The notes: generated by a model not told the origin, from the letters alone. Positions 16,615 through 25,520 are shown, numbered from the stretch's first letter. The stretch is DNA of 64,000 nt from Ilumatobacteraceae bacterium (GCA_022843125.1 JALHOG010000011.1:28645-92644); one strand, 5' to 3'. A program made the numbers and translations.

Positions 16615-17841
16615 TCAGCGCACCGCCAGCGGCAGGTGGTCGACGCCGCGGATCGTGATCCGCTCGCGCCAGTGCGGCTCGCCGGCGAGCTCGATCGACG
16701 GGAAGCGGCGGATCAGGCGCGTGATCGCGAGCCCGGCTTCGAGCTTCGCGAGCGAGGCTCCCAGGCAGTAGTGGATGCCGCCGCCGAACGCCAGGTGCTT
16801 GGCCGCGTTCGGCCGGTCGAGCCGCAGCGCGCCCGGATCGTCGAAGACAGCGGGGTCGTGGTTGCCTGCGCCGAGCACGGTGAGCACCAGCCGGCCCGGC
16901 TCGACGACGATCGGCTCGCCGTCGGCACCGCGGAGCTCGATCGGGACGAGCGGGACGCGCGCAGTCTGCTGGACCGGGCCGTCGAAGCGGAGCAGCTCGT
17001 CGATCGCCGAGGCGTCGAGACCGGGGTCGCCACGCCAGCGGGCGAGCTCGTCGGGGTGTCGCAGCAGGGCGTGCACCCCGTTCCCGATCAGGTTCACCGT
17101 GGTCTCGTGCCCGGCCACGTAGAGCAGCACGACGAACGAGATCAACTCCGCAGGGCTCAACGTGTCACCGTCGTCCTCGACGGCGATCAGCCCCGACAGC
17201 ACGTCGTCGCCGGGGTTGGCGCGGCGATGCTCGATGATGTCGACCAGGTACGGGACGAGTTGCATGATCGCCGCTTCGCCGGCTGCGAAGTCGTCGAGCG
17301 ACGCGTCGAGCTCGAGGGTGGCGGTGAGCGCCTGGCTCCAGTCGCGCAGTTCGTCGCCGCGCTCGGTGGGCATGTCGAGCAGCTCGGAGATCACGAGGAA
17401 CGGCACCGGGAACGCGAGGTCGTCGATCAGCTCGATCGTGCCGCGCTCGGCCGCGACGTCGAGGCGGGCATCGACCATCGCCTCGATGCGCGGGCGGAGC
17501 CGCTCCACCGCGGTCGGGGTGAACGCCTTCGACACGAGGCGACGCAGCCGGGTGTGGTCGGGCGGGTCGAGGTTGAGGATCGTCTTCGCCGTCCGGCGCT
17601 CGCGGCGGCGCCGGGCGAGCGGGTCGCTCTCGTCGATGAGGAGGTGCTCGTCGATGTCGCGGCTGACGTCGTTGGTGCGGAGCAGGCGGGCGACGTCGTC
17701 GTAGCGGGTCACCACCACAGGGCCGCCGGGTACGTCGAGCACCGGTGCCTCGGTGCGCATCCGGCGGTAGGTGGGGTAGGGGTCGGCCTTGAACGCCGGG
17801 TCGGCCGGGTTCCAGAGCTCGCGGGCGGGGACCGCGGTCAC
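16615..17841 (-). CDS. cytochrome P450
   Basis: 408 aa bacterial class I P450 monooxygenase. I-helix oxygen motif AGHETT, K-helix ExxR in IDELLRFDGPVQ, and heme-ligand loop FGGGIHYCLGAS with the proximal Cys are all intact. Needs a ferredoxin and reductase not encoded nearby. GTG 17841 overlaps the SDR stop (GTGA), so it is the second gene of an SDR-P450 operon opposite a TetR regulator, suggesting inducible oxidation of a small hydrophobic alcohol or terpenoid. Substrate unknown. Confidence 0.92.
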   Translation of the reverse strand: MTAVPARELWNPADPAFKADPYPTYRRMRTEAPVLDVPGGPVVVTRYDDVARLLRTNDVSRDIDEHLLIDESDPLARRRRERRTAKTILNLDPPDHTRLRRLVSKAFTPTAVERLRPRIEAMVDARLDVAAERGTIELIDDLAFPVPFLVISELLDMPTERGDELRDWSQALTATLELDASLDDFAAGEAAIMQLVPYLVDIIEHRRANPGDDVLSGLIAVEDDGDTLSPAELISFVVLLYVAGHETTVNLIGNGVHALLRHPDELARWRGDPGLDASAIDELLRFDGPVQQTARVPLVPIELRGADGEPIVVEPGRLVLTVLGAGNHDPAVFDDPGALRLDRPNAAKHLAFGGGIHYCLGASLAKLEAGLAITRLIRRFPSIELAGEPHWRERITIRGVDHLPLAVR

Positions 17842-18647
17842 GAGGCGTGCCCCTCGCCGTCGGCGTCGATGATGCCGTGGTTCCAGCGGTACACCCGGGG
17901 CTCGATGCCGGGCCACACGATCCACTGGGCGCCCTGCACGCGCTCGGTGAGCGATCGCACCACGACCTCGGCGATGTGGTCCGGTTCCATCAGCGGCAGG
18001 CCGCGCTGCTCGACGATGGAGCGCAGTTCGGGGCCGACGATCGCGGTGTCGACGAACCCGGGACAGATCGCGCTGACGCACACGTCGGGCGTGTCGGGGA
18101 GCTGCTCGATCCCCGCCGCGATCGACCTGACGAGGCCGACCACCGCGTGCTTCGTGAGCCCGTAGATCGGATCGAGCGCGATCGGGTGCAAGCCCGCCAT
18201 CGACGCCGTGACGACGATGTCGCCCGAGCCGCGCGCCACCATCGCCGGCATCACGGCCCGCGCCCCGAACACGACGCCGTCGACGTTGATGCCCATGATC
18301 CGGCGGTATGCGTCATCCGTGAGCGCCATGATCGGCTGGCCCGGCATCGGGGCGATGCCGGAGGTCGAGATGCCGGCGTTGAGGAACGCCAGGTCGAACG
18401 GGCCCGCGGTGTCGACCACCCGCTGCCAGGCATCCGGATCGGCCACGTCGAGGTGCTCGAACCGGCCACCGATCTCCTCGGCGACCGCTTCGCCGGCGTC
18501 GCGGTCGACGTCGGTGACGACCACCGACGCGCCCCGCCGCGCGAACGCGACCGCGGTGGCGCGACCGATCCCGCGGGCGCCGCCCGTCACGATCGCGCTC
18601 CGCCCGGCAAGAGCCGGGGCGCTCGCTGCGGCGTGTTGTGTCTGCAT
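17838..18647 (-). CDS. short-chain dehydrogenase/reductase
   Basis: 269 aa classical SDR. The NAD(P) site is TGGARGIG, with Asp at the end of beta-2 (VTDVD) suggesting NAD; NAG is present in FLNAGIS; catalytic Ser in TASMAG and YGLTK supply the Ser-Tyr-Lys set. First gene of the operon with the P450 (4-nt overlap). Its ATG is the outer arm of the palindrome shared with the divergent TetR gene, so TetR binding would block its expression. Confidence 0.92.
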   Translation of the reverse strand: MQTQHAAASAPALAGRSAIVTGGARGIGRATAVAFARRGASVVVTDVDRDAGEAVAEEIGGRFEHLDVADPDAWQRVVDTAGPFDLAFLNAGISTSGIAPMPGQPIMALTDDAYRRIMGINVDGVVFGARAVMPAMVARGSGDIVVTASMAGLHPIALDPIYGLTKHAVVGLVRSIAAGIEQLPDTPDVCVSAICPGFVDTAIVGPELRSIVEQRGLPLMEPDHIAEVVVRSLTERVQGAQWIVWPGIEPRVYRWNHGIIDADGEGHAS

Positions 18648-18685
18648 TGACCGTATGTAAACAGAGCTGTATACATACGTCAATG
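18645..18685. promoter_or_regulatory. TetR operator palindrome between divergent genes
   Basis: The whole 41 bp from the SDR start codon to the TetR start codon is one inverted repeat. The core GTATGTAAACAG (18653-18664) and CTGTATACATAC (18667-18678) match as inverted copies at 11 of 12 positions around AG. The outer arms CATTGAC and GTCAATG are also symmetrical, and each contains a start codon. Binding here would repress both genes. Confidence 0.8.
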
Positions 18686-19270
18686 TCGGAGACGCAGCAC
18701 CGCCTGCCGCGGGCCGAGCGGCGCACCCAGTTGATCGGTGCCGCCGCGTCGGTGTTCCTCGCCGGTGGCTACGACGGCACGTCGATGGAACAGGTCGCCG
18801 ACGCCGCGGGCGTGACGCGCCTGATCGTGTACCGGGTGTTCGAGTCGAAGGAAGCGCTCTACCGCGCCGTCCTCGCATCGGTCACCGACGACCTCCGCGT
18901 GGAGTGGGAGGCGGCGCTGGCGACCGACATCGACGCTCTGCCGGGCGGGATCGCCGGTGTGGTGCTGCGCGCCGCCCGCCGCCACCCCGATGCGTTTCGG
19001 CTGCTCTGGCGGCACGCATCGCACGAGCCGCTGTTCGCCGCGGAGGCCGACGCGTTCCGCGTGATCGTCGCCGACTTCGCCGCCGGGTTCCTCGCGCCCT
19101 ACCTCGCTGACCGCACCGTCCGCCGCTGGGCGTCGGCGGCGATCGTCGACCACCTCTACGGCGGCATCTGCACCTGGCTCGACACCGGCGCGTTCAGTCG
19201 CGACGACGAGTTCGCCGTCACCCTCCAAGCCGGCATGCGCGCGATGGTCGACGCCTGGTCGAACTCCTGA
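18683..19270 (+). CDS. TetR family transcriptional regulator
   Basis: 195 aa. N-terminal HTH: RRTQLIGAAASVFLAGGYDG, TSMEQVADAAGVTRLIVYRV, FESKEALYRAVL. The C-terminal ligand-binding half is helical and Trp/His-containing. Divergent from the SDR-P450 operon with only 35 bp between starts, filled by a palindrome, so it is the likely repressor of that operon and of itself, released by the P450/SDR substrate or product. Confidence 0.9.
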   Translation: MSETQHRLPRAERRTQLIGAAASVFLAGGYDGTSMEQVADAAGVTRLIVYRVFESKEALYRAVLASVTDDLRVEWEAALATDIDALPGGIAGVVLRAARRHPDAFRLLWRHASHEPLFAAEADAFRVIVADFAAGFLAPYLADRTVRRWASAAIVDHLYGGICTWLDTGAFSRDDEFAVTLQAGMRAMVDAWSNS

Positions 19271-19314
19271 ACGACGGACCCTGGCGCGCTCGATCTGGCA
19301 GGATCGACGACCGA

Positions 19315-20058
19315 ATGAGCGTGCTGCCTGCTGTGGAGTTGTTGCCCGTGCCGGCTGCCGGTCGGCGGTTCGTCGCCGAGCGCGTCGTGCGCCTCGGTGA
19401 CGTCGACCCGTCGGGGGAGTTGCGGATCGACGCGATCGCGACCTACCTCCAGGACGTCGCGGGCGACGACGCGCTCGACGCCGCGGTCGGCGGGGCGCTC
19501 GCATGGCTGGTACGGCGGACGCTGATCCGCGTCGACCGGCCGCCCGTCGGCAACGAACGGCTCACGCTCACCACGTTCTGCACCGGGTGGGGTCGGAGCT
19601 GGGCGGAGCGGCGCACCACGCTCACCGGCGACGACGGTGGGCATGTCGAGGCGGCGAGCCTGTGGGTGCAGATCGACGTGACCACCGGGCGCCCGGCGCG
19701 CCTGGCCGATGACTTCTTCGCCACGTGGGGCGAGGCGGCGGGGGAGCGGACCGTGTCGTCGAAGCTGTCGCTGCCGTCGACGCCGCCCGACGGGGCAGCC
19801 TCACAGCCGTGGACGTTCCGGCGCGCCGACCTCGACCAGTTCGCCCACGTCAACAACGCAGCGGTGTGGACCGCCGTCGAGGAGATGCTGCAGGGCGATG
19901 GCCGATCACGGGCAGGCCTCACCGCCGAGGTCGAGTACCTCGCACCCGCCTCCGCAGGCACGGAGATGCAACTCGTGCGGTCAGGCGAACACGCCTGGCT
20001 CGTGGCCGACGCCAAGACGATCGTCGCAACGCGCGCCTCGCGCCCGTCGATCAGGTGA
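19315..20058 (+). CDS. acyl-ACP thioesterase family protein
   Basis: 247 aa double hot-dog protein. The N-terminal half has VRLGDVDPSGELRIDAIATY and the second repeat FAHVNNAAVWTAVEEML, the HVNN motif of the Asn/His catalytic region. Predicted to release fatty acids from acyl carrier protein. Standalone gene whose last codons overlap the convergent ppk2 gene by 8 bp. Confidence 0.8.
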   Translation: MSVLPAVELLPVPAAGRRFVAERVVRLGDVDPSGELRIDAIATYLQDVAGDDALDAAVGGALAWLVRRTLIRVDRPPVGNERLTLTTFCTGWGRSWAERRTTLTGDDGGHVEAASLWVQIDVTTGRPARLADDFFATWGEAAGERTVSSKLSLPSTPPDGAASQPWTFRRADLDQFAHVNNAAVWTAVEEMLQGDGRSRAGLTAEVEYLAPASAGTEMQLVRSGEHAWLVADAKTIVATRASRPSIR

Positions 20059-20821
20059 AGCCGTCGCCCCAGGAGGGGCTCTCGAAGCGTTCGATGCCGG
20101 CCTCGACCTCCTGGACGAGCGTCTCGAGGACCGTCACCCGGGCCCACTTCTTCTGCTCGCCCGACACGAGGTGCCACGGGGCGAGCTCGTGGTCGGTGCG
20201 CTTGAACATCTCCTCGACCGCATCGGTGTAGCGGTCGATCTTGTCGCGGTTGCGCCAATCTTCGGCGGTGAGCTTCCAGGCTCGCAACGGGTCGTCGCGT
20301 CGGCTCTCGAAGCGCTTGAGCTGCTCGTGGGGGCTGATCTGCATCCAGAACTTGACGACCATCACGCCCTCGAGCACGAGGTTGCGTTCGAACTGCACGA
20401 TCTCGTCGTAGGCGCGCTTCCACTGGTCCTCGGTGGCGTACCCCTCCACCCGCTCGACGAGCACGCGCCCGTACCACGACCGGTCGAACAGGGCCATGCC
20501 GCCCATGCCAGGGACCTCTTTCCAGAAGCGCCACAGGAAGTGCTTGCGCTTCTCGTCGTAGCTCGGCTTGGCGAACGCCGACACCCGGTAGTGGCGCGGA
20601 TCGAGCGGCTCGACGATGCGCTTGATCGCCCCGCCCTTACCACCGGCGTCGGAACCCTCGAACACCACGAGCACACCCGGCCCGAACTCTGGCCCGTCCG
20701 GCAGCAGGCCACCGATCTGGAGGCGGAGCTGCAGCAGGCGACGCTGCGCAGCGACGAGGCGCTTCTGATAGTCGTCGTCGTCGAGGCGTGCGTTCAGGTC
20801 GAGCTTGTCGAGTCGGCTCAT
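20051..20821 (-). CDS. ppk2: polyphosphate kinase 2 family protein
   Basis: 256 aa. PPK2 phosphotransferase moving phosphate between polyphosphate and nucleotides. Walker A EGSDAGGKGGAIKR (about residue 55), Walker B FDRSWYGRVLVERVEG and the lid region RRDDPLRAWKLTAEDW are intact. Single-domain, of the length typical for class I/III enzymes. GGGAG seven bases before the ATG is a good ribosome site. It could make ADP/ATP or phosphorylate AMP; sequence alone does not say. Confidence 0.92.
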   Translation of the reverse strand: MSRLDKLDLNARLDDDDYQKRLVAAQRRLLQLRLQIGGLLPDGPEFGPGVLVVFEGSDAGGKGGAIKRIVEPLDPRHYRVSAFAKPSYDEKRKHFLWRFWKEVPGMGGMALFDRSWYGRVLVERVEGYATEDQWKRAYDEIVQFERNLVLEGVMVVKFWMQISPHEQLKRFESRRDDPLRAWKLTAEDWRNRDKIDRYTDAVEEMFKRTDHELAPWHLVSGEQKKWARVTVLETLVQEVEAGIERFESPSWGDGFT

Positions 20822-20868
20822 GGTGCTCCCTGTGGTGTGCTGGTGCTGGGGGTGTCAGGGACGAGGCG

Positions 20869-22083
20869 TCACGCCGACACCGCGGTGTGCACGGCGTCGA
20901 TGATCCGGTCGATCTGTTCGTCGGTGATGACGAGCGGGGGGCAGAACGTGCACGAGTGCGATGCGATGCCGCGTGTGATCACGCCCAGCCCACGAATGCG
21001 GTCGCGAACGGCCTGCGCGTCCTGATCCGGGCGCAGGCCGATCGCCCACACGGCGCCGGCTCCGCGGACGTGGTCGATCAGGCCGTCGGCGGCGATCGAG
21101 CCGAGACCGGTCGACAGCCGGTGCCCGATGCGATGCGCCTCACCGAGCAGGCCCTCCCGCTCCATGATCGCGAGGTTGGTGAGCCCGGCGGCGCACGCGG
21201 TCGGGTGGCCCGAGTAGGTGTAGCCGGTCTTGAGCACGTAGCTCGGGTCGGCCTCCAACGGGTCGAGCACCCGACGCCCGACGACGACACCGCCGAGCGG
21301 CTGGTACCCCGAGGTCACCGCCTTCGCGAACGACGTGAGGTCGGGCGTGACACCGAAGTGCTCGGCCCCGAACCACTCGCCGAGCCGCCCGAAGCCCGTG
21401 ATCACCTCGTCGAAGATCAGCAGCGCCCCGTGTTGGTCGCACAGACGCCGCATCGACTCGAGATACCCCGGTTCCGGGGGCCACACACCGCCCGCCCCCT
21501 GGACAGGCTCGGTGATCACCGCGGCGACCTCGTCGCTGCGCTCGGCCATGAGCTGGGCGAGCGCCTCGATGTCGTCGCTCGGCACCTGGACGACCTCGGG
21601 GAGCAGTGGCCCCCAGCCCTCCTTGTTGGGTGGGAGCCCCTGCGCTGTGGTGCCGCCGTAGTTCGTGCCGTGGTAGCCGCGCATCCGGCTGATGATGAGC
21701 GTGCGCTCGGGATGGCCGGCCAGGACGTGGGCCAACCGCGCCAGCTTCATCGCGGTGTCGACCGCCTCGGAGCCCGACTGGCAGAAGAAGACGCGGGCAT
21801 CGGGAACGGGGGAGAGGCCGGCGATCTGCTCGGCGAGCTGATCGGCCGGCTCGTTCGTGAACGGGTCGAAGCAGGAGTAGGCGGCGAGGGTGGCGGCCTG
21901 CTTGCCGATCGCATCGGCCATCTCCTGACGGCCGTGGCCGATCGCGCAGTACCAGAGGCTGGCCATCGCGTCGACGTACTCGTTGCCGTCGGCATCCCAG
22001 ATCAATGCCCCCTCACCACGCACGATCGTGGTGAACCGCTCGCGGGCGGGGCTGGCGAAGGGGTGCAGGAAGGCGCCGGTCAC
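20869..22083 (-). CDS. class III pyridoxal-phosphate aminotransferase
   Basis: 404 aa. Fold type I class III enzyme: GNEYVDAMASLWYCAIGHG, GYHGTNYGG, the PLP-ring Asp in DEVITGFGRLG and the Schiff-base Lys in SFAKAVTSGYQPLGG. Related to beta-alanine/pyruvate, taurine and omega-amino acid transaminases; specificity open. GTG 22083 is chosen over the longer open frame because TACGGT (22097-22092) lies 8 nt upstream. The gene is divergent from the Fur-type regulator with promoters close together. Confidence 0.88.
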   Translation of the reverse strand: MTGAFLHPFASPARERFTTIVRGEGALIWDADGNEYVDAMASLWYCAIGHGRQEMADAIGKQAATLAAYSCFDPFTNEPADQLAEQIAGLSPVPDARVFFCQSGSEAVDTAMKLARLAHVLAGHPERTLIISRMRGYHGTNYGGTTAQGLPPNKEGWGPLLPEVVQVPSDDIEALAQLMAERSDEVAAVITEPVQGAGGVWPPEPGYLESMRRLCDQHGALLIFDEVITGFGRLGEWFGAEHFGVTPDLTSFAKAVTSGYQPLGGVVVGRRVLDPLEADPSYVLKTGYTYSGHPTACAAGLTNLAIMEREGLLGEAHRIGHRLSTGLGSIAADGLIDHVRGAGAVWAIGLRPDQDAQAVRDRIRGLGVITRGIASHSCTFCPPLVITDEQIDRIIDAVHTAVSA

Positions 22084-22132
22084 GGCGGTCGACCGTAGTG
22101 CCCACGCCGGGCGGAGATCGTGTCCGCACGTT

Positions 22133-22162
22133 TTGTCAGTTCGCAACCGATGCGAATAAGGT
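22133..22162 (+). promoter_or_regulatory. promoter with internal operator of the Fur-type gene
   Basis: TTGTCA (22133-22138), an 18-bp spacer, and TAAGGT (22157-22162), 7 nt before GTG 22170. The spacer carries the perfect inverted repeat TTCGCA-ACCGA-TGCGAA (22140-22156). A repressor bound there would occlude RNA polymerase; the obvious candidate is the Fur-type protein itself. Confidence 0.6.
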
Positions 22163-22169
22163 GGTCGAC

Positions 22170-22586
22170 GTGCGTTCACCCGTCGAGCTCGTCGATGCGT
22201 TCCGAACCCAAGGCTTGAAGGTCACGCCGCAACGCCAGCTGTTGTTCCGGCTCCTGCACGACAACACCCAGCATCCCACCGCCGATGCCCTCTTCGCCCA
22301 GGCGAGCGCACAGATGCCCGGCATCTCGCTGCGCACCGTCTACCAGACGCTGAGCGACCTCACGGCAATGGGCGAGCTCCAGCAGGTGTCGTTCGACACC
22401 GGCCCCGCCCACTTCGACCCCAACGTCGCCGACCACCACCACGCGGTCTGCGACGTCTGCGGCGCCATCATCGACGTCTACGTCGACGGCGCCGACCAGC
22501 TCGCGATCGACGGTCTCGACGGGTTCCGGCCCGCCTCGGCCTCGATCGTGTTCCACGGCTCCTGCGCAGCGTGCGCCGGAACGTGA
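22170..22586 (+). CDS. Fur family regulator (PerR-like)
   Basis: 138 aa. Winged helix with [20 protein letters not shown] and [15 protein letters not shown], then the dimerisation domain with [17 protein letters not shown] and a C-terminal CAAC. The two CxxC pairs give the structural zinc site; the His-rich stretch is the regulatory metal site. GTG 22170 is preferred: -10 element 7 nt upstream. Rubrerythrin follows 44 bp later on the same strand, so a peroxide-sensing (PerR) role is more likely than iron-uptake control; inference. Confidence 0.88.
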   Translation: MRSPVELVDAFRTQGLKVTPQRQLLFRLLHDNTQHPTADALFAQASAQMPGISLRTVYQTLSDLTAMGELQQVSFDTGPAHFDPNVADHHHAVCDVCGAIIDVYVDGADQLAIDGLDGFRPASASIVFHGSCAACAGT

Positions 22587-22630
22587 CCCCAACAACCCAC
22601 TGACATCCACCGCCACGAGGAGTACACCCA

Positions 22631-23047
22631 ATGGCCGACCTGCACGGCACCAAGACCCATGAGAACCTCAAGGAGGCGTTCGCCGGCGAGAGCCAGGCCA
22701 ACCGCCGCTACCTGTGGTTCGCCCAGAAGGCCGACATCGAGGGCTACCCCGATGCCGCCGCCCTGTTCCGGAGCGTCGCCGAGGGTGAGACCGGCCACGC
22801 GCACGGCCACCTCGAGTACCTCGCCGAAGTCGGCGACCCCGCCTCGGGCGAGCCGATCGGCGACACCGAGCAGAACTTCAAGGCGTCCATCGCCGGCGAG
22901 ACCTACGAGTACACCCAGATGTACCCGGGCTTCGCGAAGACCGCCCGCGAGGAAGGCTTCGACGAGATCGCTGACTGGTTCGAGACGCTCGCACGCGCCG
23001 AGAAGAGCCACGCCGGTCGCTTCGGCCAGGGCCTCGAGGCCCTCTGA
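22631..23047 (+). CDS. rubrerythrin (diiron domain only)
   Basis: 138 aa. Ferritin-like four-helix diiron protein: the Glu ligand in [15 protein letters not shown], ExxH in [22 protein letters not shown], and the second ExxH in ARAEKSHAG. There is no C-terminal rubredoxin domain, so electrons must come from a partner. It reduces hydrogen peroxide in related proteins. A strong ribosome site (GAGGAG) lies upstream. It forms a cluster with the Fur-type regulator and the Fe-S/DUF3501 pair. Confidence 0.92.
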   Translation: MADLHGTKTHENLKEAFAGESQANRRYLWFAQKADIEGYPDAAALFRSVAEGETGHAHGHLEYLAEVGDPASGEPIGDTEQNFKASIAGETYEYTQMYPGFAKTAREEGFDEIADWFETLARAEKSHAGRFGQGLEAL

Positions 23048-23060
23048 TCAACTCCCGTCG

Positions 23061-23100
23061 GTGAGAGCGATCACGCGCTCCGGCGCGTGATCGCTCTCAC
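23061..23100 (+). terminator. perfect 18-bp hairpin after rubrerythrin gene
   Basis: Positions 23061-23078 and 23083-23100 are exact inverted copies around the loop TCCG, 14 bp after the rubrerythrin stop. There is no T-run after it. It could end rubrerythrin transcripts, shield their 3' end, or attenuate expression of the downstream Fe-S gene. Confidence 0.6.
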
Positions 23101-23180
23101 CGGGTTGATGGAAAAGTCGGCGCGCGCTCGGGCGCGCGTGCCGGCCGAGACGTTCTGAAGCCCGACGGAGAGCAGCCGCC

Positions 23181-24494
23181 ATGACCATCACCTACGACCC
23201 GAAGCATCCGAAGTACCTCGACGAGGCCGACGTCCGCGACGAGCTCACCCGGGTGTACGACCTCTGTCACGGGTGCCGGCTGTGCTTCAAGTTCTGCACC
23301 TCGTTCCCGACGCTGTTCGAGATGATCGACCGCTTCGACGACCAGGACGCCGGCCGGCTCACACCGGCTGAGCAGGACCAGGTCATCGACGAGTGCTTCC
23401 AGTGCAAGCTCTGCTACGTCAACTGCCCGTACATCCCCGAGCTCCACGAGTGGGCGCTCGACTTCCCGCGGCTCATGCTGCGGGCCGAGGCGATGCGCTA
23501 CGCGACCGGCCAGAAGCCGATCCGCCAGCGGGTCACCACCCAGGCGATGGCACGCACCGACCTGCTCGGCGTGGTCGCGAGTGCCACCGCTCCGCTCGCC
23601 AACAAGGTCATCCAGGCGCCCGAGGGATCCGCGGTCCGCAAGGCGGTCGCCAAGGTCACCGGCGTGTCGTCGGTACGCATGCTGCCGCCGTACGCGAAGC
23701 AGCGGTTCTCCACCTGGTTCAAGAAGCGCACGCCGAACGTCGTCGGGAAGCGCCAGGGCTCGGTCACCGTCTACCCCACCTGTCTCGTCGAGTACCAGGA
23801 GACCGGTATCGGCAAAGACCTCGTGAACGTCTACGAGCGCAACGGCATCGAGTGCTCGGTGACCGAGGCCGGCTGCTGCGGCGCACCCTGGCTGCACTCG
23901 GGAGACCTGAAGCACTTCACCAAGGTCGCCGAGCAGAACGTGAAGACCCTCGCGGCCGAGGTGCGCCGTGGCGGCGACATCGTCGTCACCCAGCCCACCT
24001 GCGGCTACGTCCTGAAGAAGGACTACATCGACTACGTGGGCGGACCCGACGCCCAACTCGTCGCCGAACACACCTACGACGCCGCCGAATACCTGATGAA
24101 GGTGCACAAGGCCGACGACACCGAGCTCGACACGAACTTCACCGGACCCGTGCCGGAGAACATCACGTACCACACCGCGTGCCACCTACGGGCCCAGAAC
24201 ATCGGGTTCAAGAGCCGCGACCTGATGAAGCTCACCGGCGCCAAGGTCAAGCTGGTGCAGCAGTGCTCGGGCATCGACGGGATGTGGGGCTTCCGCGCCG
24301 AGAACGAGGAGATCTCGATCCCGATCGCGAAGAAGCTGGCCGACCAGATCGAGAAAGCTGGTGGCCTCGAGCCCGGCAACGTCGTGACCGGCGACTGCAA
24401 CCTCGCGAACACGGCCATCGCCGAGCAGACGGGAACGACGCCGCTCCACCCGATCTCGCTCGTCGCACGCGCCTACGGCATCCCGCCCGAGTGA
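23181..24494 (+). CDS. heterodisulfide-reductase/GlpC-like Fe-S oxidoreductase
   Basis: 437 aa. Two 4Fe-4S motifs near the N-terminus, CHGCRLCFKFC (about residue 27) and CFQCKLCYVNCP (about 72), then two CCG-type domains with CCGAPWLHSGD and TACHLRAQNIGF, as in GlpC and HdrB-type subunits. No FAD domain. A plausible electron carrier or oxidoreductase. Ribosome site GGAG upstream. Rubrerythrin lacks its own rubredoxin, so this protein may feed electrons to it; inference from context only. DUF3501 follows 43 bp later. Confidence 0.85.
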   Translation: MTITYDPKHPKYLDEADVRDELTRVYDLCHGCRLCFKFCTSFPTLFEMIDRFDDQDAGRLTPAEQDQVIDECFQCKLCYVNCPYIPELHEWALDFPRLMLRAEAMRYATGQKPIRQRVTTQAMARTDLLGVVASATAPLANKVIQAPEGSAVRKAVAKVTGVSSVRMLPPYAKQRFSTWFKKRTPNVVGKRQGSVTVYPTCLVEYQETGIGKDLVNVYERNGIECSVTEAGCCGAPWLHSGDLKHFTKVAEQNVKTLAAEVRRGGDIVVTQPTCGYVLKKDYIDYVGGPDAQLVAEHTYDAAEYLMKVHKADDTELDTNFTGPVPENITYHTACHLRAQNIGFKSRDLMKLTGAKVKLVQQCSGIDGMWGFRAENEEISIPIAKKLADQIEKAGGLEPGNVVTGDCNLANTAIAEQTGTTPLHPISLVARAYGIPPE

Positions 24495-24537
24495 GCAGCA
24501 CCGCACACCCGGAACCCGTACCCCCCAACGGAGTGAC

Positions 24538-25149
24538 ATGACGGCCATGACCGAACCCGCATCCCGCAAACTGACCCTCGGCGACATCGCCGACGTTCGC
24601 GCCTACGAGCGTGAGCGCGACACGTTCCGCCCCCGCATGATCGAGCTGAAGCGGCGCCGTCGCGTTCATCTCGGCACGGTGGTGACGTTCGTGTTCGAGA
24701 ACCGCGACACCATCCGGTTCCAGATCCAGGAGATGGCACGCGTCGAGAAGCTGATCACCGACGAAGAGATCCAGACCGAGCTCGACATCTACAACCCGAT
24801 GGTCCCCGAGCCGGGACAGGTGTGCGCCACGATGTTCATCGAGCTCACCTCCGACGACCAGATGCGCGAGTGGCTGCCCAAGTTGGCCAACGTCGAGCGT
24901 TCTGCGCTGCTGGTGCTCTCCAACGGCGACCGCGTGCGCGGCGTCCTCGACGCTCAGCACGAGCAGGGGCTCACCCGTGAACACGTCACCGCCGCCGTGC
25001 ACTATCTGCGCTGGGATCTCACGCCTGACCAGGTCGAGGCCTTTGCCGCCGGAGCTGTCCGGCTCGAGATCGATCATCCGGCCTATCTCGAGGCGGCCGA
25101 GCTGTCGGAGACCACCCACGCGGAGTTGCTCGCCGACCTCGTCGTGTGA
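24538..25149 (+). CDS. DUF3501 family protein
   Basis: 203 aa soluble protein matching DUF3501: [18 protein letters not shown], then [37 protein letters not shown] and [19 protein letters not shown]. Function not established. Recurrently found beside rubrerythrin and the GlpC-like protein in other bacteria, as I recall, so the three probably form one redox system. GGAG lies shortly before the ATG. Confidence 0.85.
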   Translation: MTAMTEPASRKLTLGDIADVRAYERERDTFRPRMIELKRRRRVHLGTVVTFVFENRDTIRFQIQEMARVEKLITDEEIQTELDIYNPMVPEPGQVCATMFIELTSDDQMREWLPKLANVERSALLVLSNGDRVRGVLDAQHEQGLTREHVTAAVHYLRWDLTPDQVEAFAAGAVRLEIDHPAYLEAAELSETTHAELLADLVV

Positions 25150-25277
25150 ACGGCCGAGTGTGAACGGCGTATGACAGCGCTTGCAAGAACCGTGAATTAC
25201 CGAGGCAAACCTCTGGAAATCGTCACGACCCGGACGTAGTGTCCCCACTCGAACGGCCGAGCTGGGGGTCTACCAAG

Positions 25278-25520
25278 GTGTCGAAGACACATGAGTTCGC
25301 ATGGAGGATGCTCGGGGCCTGTCGCGGCCTCGACGCCGGGATCTTCTATCCGGACACCGACGAGGACGCGGCGATCGCGAAGCGGGTGTGCGAGGAGTGC
25401 GGCGTTCGCGCAGCATGCCTCGACCACGCGCTCGCGAGCCGCGAGAAGGTCGGGGTCTGGGGCGGAGCCACCGAGCGTGAGCGGCGACGCATCCTGCGCC
25501 AACGCCGCCGAACCGCCTGA
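25278..25520 (+). CDS. whiB: WhiB family transcriptional regulator
   Basis: 80 aa. The four Fe-S cluster cysteines are C15, C38, C41 and C47 (GACRG, VCEECGVRAAC), followed by GVWGGATERERRR, the turn that contacts sigma factor and the basic DNA-binding tail. GTG 25278 gives the usual N-terminus; an in-frame GTG at 25239 lies inside a possible -10 hexamer (TAGTGT, 25237-25242) and is disfavoured. Which WhiB class is unclear; it looks closest to WhiB1/WhiB2-like short forms. It senses NO or redox state in related proteins. Confidence 0.9.
   Translation: MSKTHEFAWRMLGACRGLDAGIFYPDTDEDAAIAKRVCEECGVRAACLDHALASREKVGVWGGATERERRRILRQRRRTA

Noticed and set aside
15916..18165. Plus-strand open frame of ~750 codons
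   Set aside because: It overlaps the dehydrogenase in another frame and is antisense to the P450 and SDR genes, and shows no motifs.
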